In this document: positions 13,501-22,500 of the stretch, in pieces | Layout of the letters: each line of letters starts with the position of its first letter | Position numbering within the stretch: position 1 is the first letter of the stretch | Source of the DNA: Valencia hispanica | Taxonomy: Eukaryota; Chordata; Actinopteri; Cyprinodontiformes; Valenciidae | Assembly: GCA_963556495.2 (NCBI GenBank) | Contig: OY747705.1 | Location: 8,487,501-8,551,500, forward strand | Direction: 5' to 3' | DNA length: 64,000 nt | Translations under genes and position numbers: made by a program | Notes under the pieces: model-generated | The model's input: the letters and a program-made list of their open reading frames with translations, nothing else | Told to the model about the DNA's origin: nothing | Databases searched by the model: none

Positions 13501-16500
13501 CATTAAGTGTTTGCAATACCACCAATGAGTCTCTTCCATTGCTATGAAGAGGCTGAGGCCCTTTTCTTTGCAGAAATGTTTCAATCCAGCCAAATTGGAG
13601 GGTTTTCACACATAAACAGCCTATTTAAGGCAAGTCCTCCTCATCTGATTCCAATTAATGTTTGAACTTTTTCTAACCGTTCTGACTTGGGTTATGCAAC
13701 AAGCTAATGATCTGAAGCAGACCAGAAGGTCCAATGATGGCCACTGATGGCTACAGCGCCGAATTAGTGGTTTAATTCTTTATGAGCAAGTTGTTTGGCA
13801 GCAAAGTAATACCCGACCATCACACCACCACCACCATGTTTGACTGTTGCTATGGTGGTCCTTCTCTGTAAAGCTGTTAGATTTATGCCAGATGTAGTGG
13901 GAACGCACACCTTCCAAAAAGTTCTACTTTGGTTTGCATGATGTCTCGCTTTTTGAGGTCTTATAGCTGACCTTATGTTGTCAGTCAGGTTGTATCTAAG
14001 TGATTTCTTCATTTCACAGGTCTGACAGTAATCAGACTAGGATGTGGCTCAGGAAATTGGATTAGGATTTCCAAAGCATGAGCTTAATCAGTTATTTCAT
14101 GATCTTACAGGGGGGGGGGGGGGGCAATCACGTTTTCCACTAAGGTCCAGGTTGGTTTGATAGCTTTCTTTTTTTAAATATATTTGTAAAATAAATTTTA
14201 ATAAATCAATGTTTAAAAACTGCATTTTTCATTTACTCTGGTTTCCGAGTTTTTGTCTTTGACAAAAAAAAAAGTGACTGACGCAAAAGGCTGGAAGGCT
14301 GCACTTAAATGTCTACAGCACTGTAACAACAAGCTAACCTTTGAAAAGTTATTTTTAAACTAATCTATTCTCGAATGGGTTTTAGCCATTTAGCTATCGT
14401 GCTTCCTAACATTTATTTAAGATTACCTGCTGCTATTAAGTGCTAGACTGAAAATAAAGGGGAGGTATTTAAATAGCAATACATTTGCTGTGGTCTCTAG
14501 TTTGAAAGAATACTTAGTGTTGCTTTATGTGGGGAAAAAAATTTTCTGGCGCTCCTGTTTCAGGAAGCAGAAGTTTGTTGGAGGAGTGGGTATGGGGAAA
14601 TGTCAGGATTACAAGTCTTACTCATTAAAATTCATAATATGCAATCATCTCATCTCTGATTGGCTAACAGCAAAGTTACTCTTATGCTTTCTTCAAACAA
14701 ATAACTAACTTAACTAACTTCGCTGGAGATGTTCCAAGACAAATTCCAACAGTTTCTAACTCAGCTCCTCTTTATTTGGTAAAAAATGCAACATTGATGT
14801 GCGATGTTCACAAATAAGCCAAGCTTAAATGTGTTCCACCATCTTGTTGCTAACTGTTAGCGTCTTCTAGCAGAGATGTACTCTGCTCTCTCCTGGCCGC
14901 AAAATCAATACAGCCTTCCCGTGGGCAGATGCAAAACCATAAATACACATTTTTCTCTTTGACGTAGAAGAGACTCGCTGCTTTTTGCCATTTATTTCCT
15001 TTCTGTGGCTAATGCAAGCAATGGCGGTTGGGGAATATGCAGCATGCATATGCAACTCAGAGTGACCATTGTATTTGAAATTGAATAAATATTACACGTT
15101 TTCTCAGTGAACGAGACCTTTAACAGTTTGAGTTTCGAACCCCATCTGATTATGTGATAAGCTAAGGTGAAAACAGTTCTAAGAAGACCTTTTTTTTCTT
15201 AAAAATAAAAAGGAAAAGCCAGGTGTACGTACGTGTTTGTGCTTAGCCGTTTTTATCATTTAAACTAGAAAACCAAGCTATTTATAAGTATGACTCTGAC
15301 AAAAGACAACCTCCCCCCTCTTCTCTCTCAAGCGCGCTCACAATCACTCCGTGTGGTCTGAGGTTTGGTTACTAGGTGATAGGGCAAAAAACACCAAAAT
15401 ACAGAAAACTCACTCCCCGCCCTCATGCCTTGCAGAATCTACTTAATAAACTCTTGAAGTGTGTCAATAACATGAAGAAGCCTTTTAACTGTATTTACAC
15501 CTTGGTCCTTCTCTATTTTATAAACAGAAACTAGAAATCAGATGGTACTTGTTGGTGTAGGGAGTTTTTTTTCCCCCTCTGTACTGAGCAGGGATTTAAA
15601 TCAGTGTGGCAGTTTTGGCTTCTTGGTCTGTGGTTTGGTTACCTGCTCTTTTAACTTGTGTGTATGGAGGGGGGTTAATGGTTTTAATCTAAAGGGATTA
15701 AAAATGTAAAAAAAAAAGGAGTATGCTTCCATGTCAGGGTGGGTTATGCTCACTGGTGGCGGTTTCTAGCTCAGTTTTCATGCGAAGGATCAGGTTATAA
15801 TCAGAGCAGCAGCAGGAGTGTTGTCACCTTGAGCGTCATGGTCATCCAAATAGTTTTGAATTCAAAGAAATGGTAAATAGTGATGGTGGGGAAGCCTCCA
15901 AAGGTTTCAAGTTGTCCAACTCTTTCACTCCGGCATGCCTTGGCTTCTCTGCACGCCACAGCCTGACTTTCTTCTGGTCTGATAGGAAGTGGTTTCTCAT
16001 CTTGAAGCAGAGACTCTACCAAAGGTGGCATGCATGGTTTATTCTGAGGTTTCTATGACATGCTCAGAGATTTGTGCAAAAATACTGTTCGACGTTCTGC
16101 ATGTTTGCTTCTGCGTCTTGTTTTGCCGATACGCAGCTGCATGAATCATGCTGTTTTATTATTCTTTTTGTCGAACAGAGCATTGGTGACCGAAAGTTCA
16201 CCCTCAGCAAAACGAAGAATGATGCATTTCAGCACCACAGCTGTGGATTTTCACACATTCTACCTAAATGTCTTTATGCACATTCAAAATAACCTAAACA
16301 TCGTCACCACAACAGTGGAAAAAACTGTCCGAATATTCGCAGTGTGCTGATTGGAAATATTCAAATGACATTTTAAAGGATTCCATGAGAAATTCTAAGT
16401 TGGGATTTACTTATTTGCTAAATATATCTGTCTTCAGTCAGGATGTTATGTTGACATGATGTTTAGCTCAGTCCAGAGCTGCCTGGGTAGTAGTAAGCCG

Positions 16501-19500
16501 ATAAAGATGAAATTCATTTCAGAAGTAGCCCGTGTTTTAAACGGGAGTTAAACAGTGTTGAAGTGGAGGGATGCGAGGAGGATGTTTTTCTGAGGCGTTT
16601 AGAGACCCCCAGCCTCGGCCCGACACCTGCTGATCCACACAGCTGAACAGGAGGAAGTCTTATTAACTGCCTGCCATTTTCGTTGCAGTTTTTTGAAGCT
16701 GCTAAACCTCAAAAACAACAGATTCTTGGGGGGGACTCACTTGTTTAGACAAAAAATAAAAACAGCCTACTGAGGCTCGCAAACCTAGGCTCCACCTCGC
16801 CACAGGAGTCGAGAATCCTATCTGTATTTCACCCTCACCTCTCCGCCTCAGCACCCCACATCTCATTCCTATTTTAGCTCAGAGCTGCAGTCTGCCATGA
16901 GCTCCTCTGTGCACCCCACCAAGCCGGCTGTAAAGCTGGACGTTGAGGTTTGAAACGGAGGCAGTGTTTGCCGCCATCGGCTGCAGGTGTTTCTTCTAGT
17001 GAGGAAGATAAACATCACATGGACCGTTTAACTGCCGGGGCAGACGATCGGCCTCATCCCCAGGGCCTCGGGAGGAAATCAAGCTCAAATGACACCGTTT
17101 GTTGCCATCCCCCACTCCCCCCACCGGACATCTGTGACTTTGGTTACCCGCCACACAAGTCTGCAGAACCTTAGATTTGTGGCAGCAGATATGGCCGGTT
17201 TGTGTGTTGTACTTCAGAAGCATTACCACGACCAAACAAGCATCCAGAGTATAGACTCTTCGTTTCTTTAAATGGTTGTTTAGGCCGACAATATTTGCCT
17301 TTGATCAGTACTTGTGTTGTCGCAGTTTGAGTGTAACATCTCATCTCCCAACAGAAAGAAGAGGGAAAGGTCCAAGGGCAGCTGAACCACACAGACTCCA
17401 GCCAGTACATCCGAGACCTCAAAGACCAGATAGATGAGCTGAAACAAGAGGTAAGACTGTTAATAACAAGCGCCACATCCAACACTAACCAAGTGCTTTG
17501 AGCTAGGATGTGTTTCTGGTTGGGGTTGACGATCAGGTGAGGTGTTTGATGCCAGCTCTTTGATGTAGCTTTCACGTTTCTTGAAACATAGTTCTTTTCT
17601 TCTCTCCAAGCCTTACAGGTTAGTAGAAGTGTTAGCTACACCCTGAGACTTCCTGTGCGGAATCCACATCGCACACCTCTCGCAGACGCCATCACAGACG
17701 TGCCCTGCACAATCACATGTTTACTCTGAAGGCGCTACAGCTTGTCACAGCAGATAACGGACGTACCTGCAGAACGCTGGCACGCATTTACAATGCCTTG
17801 GAAAAGCCTTCATACCTCTTTAACTTTTCCACGTTCCCTCAGAAACCCTGATGTGTTTTATTGGGATGTTTGTGACAGACCCACTGAAAACTGTTTATTG
17901 TTCAGAGAGGGAAGAAAAGCAATAGATACAATCCAGTTTGGTGAAAGGTGTAGTTTTCATTTGGATGAACAACTGATTCAGATGATCGCAGTTCAGCAAA
18001 AGCCTGTTAAGTCAGCCATCAATTGAAATCAGGTGTGCTGAAACAGGCAACAATCTAAAACATGCAGGGCTAACATCCGTGAATCAGTTTTCAAGTCTTG
18101 CCACAGTTTCTTTACTGGGTTCAGGTCTGGACTTTGACTGGGCCATTCTACCACATGAATATGTTCTGATGTGAGCCATTCCATGGTAGCTCTAGCTGGA
18201 TGTTTAGTCCTGTTCTCTTCTCTCTCCCAGTCTGAACTCTCTTACAGCCTCTGACTGGTTTTCTTCCCTTTATTTAGCTCCACCCATCTTCCCATCAATT
18301 CTGACCAGCTTGCCTGTCCCTGCTGCAAAAAAAAGGATCCCCACAGCATGATTCTGCTGCCAACATGTTTGGGAATGTAGACGGTGTGTTCAGGTTGATT
18401 TGTTGTGCGGGTTTTTTTCCCCCCACCTCACATGGCGTTTTGCATGTAGGCCAAAATGTTTGGTCTCATCTGACCAGAGTACCTTCTTAAACATGTTTGC
18501 TGTGTCCCATACATGGTTTGTGGAAGACTGGAAAGTGGACTTCTTACAGCATTATTTACTCCTGTCACTCCTCCATAAAGTACATTGCACAACTAATAGC
18601 TGTCCTGTGAAGAAATGGTCCCCCGTGTTGTAGCTCTCAGCATCTTCTCCAGATTTATCATGGACTTCTTGGCTGCCTCTCTGATTAATGGCAGCCTGTC
18701 ATTTTTTGCGGGCCATGTTTTGCTTAGATATTTCTGAATCAGGTGACTTCTAAAGGCAGTTGGTTGTGCTGGATTAAATTGATTGGTATCAGAGTAAAGG
18801 AGGGGTGAACACAAGTGCACACCACACCTTTCAGATTTGTAATGGTAAAATCCTTTTTTCTTCAGCTTTACGGTCATGTACGGCTGTATGCTAGGCATTC
18901 TGTTAAATCCTGGTGAAATACACTCAGGTTTGTGGTTGTAACATAAAAAAGTGAAAACTTCTAGGTGTACTGATGGCTGTGAATTATACATTTGCATAAG
19001 ACGTCTCTACTGTGGAATTAATCTTCCATCTGAAAAGTGAAAGTGTTTTTCTTCTCTTCTCACTACATTAGCAGTTGGCTTTATTCTCCATTCAGTCTCG
19101 TTTTTCTTCTAGACTGAAGAGACTCTCTGAGAAAACGAGTCATTTCCCCTCTTACCTTTGTCTTGCATTCTTTGATTCCTAGCAGCGGCCTGATAGGAAT
19201 CATGTTCACTTTTGCATCTGCGATGAACAAACCTGAAAGTACAGCATCTAACTAACATGCCTCACCACCTTCCCCCTCTTTCTTAAATTTTAATTAAAAC
19301 CTGCATCTTATTTCTGGAAATTTTGTCAACCACATCACAACTTCCTCTCTGCGCTACAGCAGGTGCTATTAACGTAGGCTTTTTTTTTATTGCTCACAGT
19401 GCTCTGAACTGGTCTCTGAATGCGTTCTTTCCTACATGTCTGTCTGTTACATGGCAGGCTGACAAAGGTGAGTGGGCTTCAGATGTGTCATGTGACCTAC

Positions 19501-22500
19501 AGCGTGTAAAACCCGTGTTGACCCTCACCTCATTGACTCGGTTTGACGCTGTTTATTGTTGGAGTTGGAGAAGGTCCAAAATGCTTCTGTTGCTCTGTTT
19601 CTGGGAAAACCATAAAGCATAAACTCTGCTTTATGGATTAATGACCTTATCTGTTAGCTTATGTATATACCTGTATTTCATGTATGAATAAACCTGAATG
19701 TTATTTATTATATGCATTTTCAATAAACAGCCACTTCTCTAAACTTACAAAGAAGCATCATGGACCACCTCCAATGCAGCCATTTGTCACACATCAACAG
19801 TCACTCATTAGTGTTGAATATATTGTCTTCCTTCCAGCAGAATTCACCCAGCTTGTCACTCATTACATGTTACTGTGATTCGTTCTATGATCTATACTGG
19901 TGGTTTCCCTAAACTGGTTAAAAAATGGAAGAAGGCCGTGACCTCCACTCAAGCATGAACATTCAAGCCTTTTTACTGAGTCAGTTAAAAACTGCTGCAA
20001 TGACAACACAGCTAATTTATTGGCCAACATGTTTTTATTTATTTTTTATCTTTGACAGCATTTCTGAAATGCACATTCTAACTGTTTGTCATTTTTGGTA
20101 TTTAGGTTAATTTCTGAGGAGGAACTCATTAGCCAGACTACAGCATTCCTGACCTCACAGGGGAACCCGACCCCAACTTTGAAAACTACTGATCTATAGT
20201 TTACTCAAATCTTGTAGAATGATAGACAAACGTTGATGCGTCAAATATACAGTTATGGTCATAATTATTAGCCCCACCCCCCGATGAAAAAACACTAAAC
20301 TCTTAATATTTTCATGGAATGACCATAATAAAAACTATTCATACTTGTGTTGCTCACAAAAGAACGAAGACAAAATCGCCACAAAGTTTGACCTATAGAT
20401 TTCATTGATGTGCTGAATTGTAACAAGAAAACTGGAAAATGAACAGGCCAAAATTAATAGCCCTCCTCTGCTTCATCTGACCATTCCCTTAGCTTTTAAC
20501 CACTCTTGGGTTTTCAATCAGCATCGAGGATCTCTGGTTAGCAGGGCCAGTGGCACCTGAACACTTAGTCTGGACCTCGGAAAGAGGATAGTGTCTCTTT
20601 CTATCGTCTCGAACCCCCCCAGTCGATTGTGGCAGATGGACATCGTACTGAGCCTGGTTCTGCTGGAGGTGCTGCTTGCTTAGTATGGGGGATTGCTGTG
20701 AAGTCAACAACACAATGCAGGCGACTGGCTACTGTCACTGTATGTTCATTCAGGAGGAGTGAATGCTGCAAATCAATGACTCGATGCTTAGAAAACTTTG
20801 AAACTGGAATGTATGATTGAATGGAAATGACTTGTAAAGTGCCTTGAGATTACATGTTGTGAATTGGTGCTATATGAATAAACTGAATTGAATAGTAGAC
20901 GTCTATCATGAGGGCGAAGGCTAGAACAGCTGGACGATGCATCATTGCAAAGCATCAAGAGACAATATCTGTCAAAACAAACCCGGGTGTGGCCGTAAGC
21001 ACAAGATTTCAAATACTTGGAGAGAAAAATAACCAGAGATGTCAACAAGGGTCCCCGGCTCTCCCCCAAGGTGATTGCTGCTCAGCTGGCCTCTACTGGA
21101 GTTCTTTAGTCGAGGGAGACAGCTGTCAGAGTTTGTCCATGAACGCATGAAACACAGTGATGTGTTTTGTAAAGTCTGTTCTCTGATCTGATGAGACTAA
21201 ACTTGAGTCTTTTGGGCACAACGCTGTTGCTTTTGTCTGGATGAGGAAGGGAGAGCCCTTCAACCCTAAAAACAGTTCTCACTGTTAAACATGGTGGTGG
21301 GAGCATCATGTAGTGGGGCTGTTTCCCCGCTTCAGACACAGGGAACCTCATTGGTGTTCATGGGATCATGAAAAAAGAGCTGAATGTTAGCAATTGGGAG
21401 TATAATTTAAAGATATCTGCTGCAAGTCTCGCTGGGTCTTTCAACAAGGTAATGAACTAAAGCAAACCTCAAAGTTGGTCACAAAACCTTTTGGGGGACT
21501 ATTTTTACCTATTTATTACCATCTCTGAAAGGCATGTCTTGACTTTGTGCCACCATGATTTAACATCAGTTTATTACTGACAAATGAAAAATATCATTCA
21601 CACACATTCTAACCTGAAAGGAATTCACACTCTAATGGCCATAAACCTGAAGGTTAGGTCTATTTTTTCCCCCCAAAGATCCATCGTAATTCACTTTGCT
21701 CTCACCACGTCTGCAACTGCTGTTAATGTGTTTATTTATGTGTAGCACAGAAACATGGTCAGTGTGACCTCTGCAAACATGTAGATACGTAAATGTGTTT
21801 ATTTTTTCCTTATTCGTTTTGAACTTGAAAACATGTTTAATATTGCTCCCTATTAGTTTCCACCAGAGTGGTTACTAATCTTCCTAGGGTCCAATTAATA
21901 AAATATAATATAATAATCATGTTTCATACTACAATTACATACGACAATTACATACATGACATTTTAAAAACAAAATTCATACATTTCAGATTAGATAAAA
22001 AAGTACATGCCCTTTAGTTCTCTAACAGTTTAGGTTATTTATTCCATTCCTGAGATGCTCTGTAAAGGGCAGATTTATTTAACCATTAATTTAGTATCAC
22101 AAGCATATCTAGTACAATGGGTGTTTATCTGATTAGAGTAAATGAACTCTTTGTAAGATGATTTTGGTCAACCCGTTAGAAAAATCTTTTTAATGAATAA
22201 GAGTAGGTTGTACTGCAACTTGCGATTTAATAAAGGCCATGATAAAGTGCGGTGCATTTCAACAACATTGGTAGAATATGGACATTTTAGGACTAGGTGA
22301 GCAGCCTTGTTTTGGAGAAGCTGCAGCTTTCAAAAGTCTTACTCTGGAATACGGCGCCTGAATGGAGCAGAGAGCGGCACATGTACACCGCACGCATTAA
22401 GATTATTACTGACAAACGAAAAATATCATTTACAGACCTTCTAGCCTAATAATTATTAACTCTCTAACAGCCATAGACTTGACAGGTATGTCATTTTTCC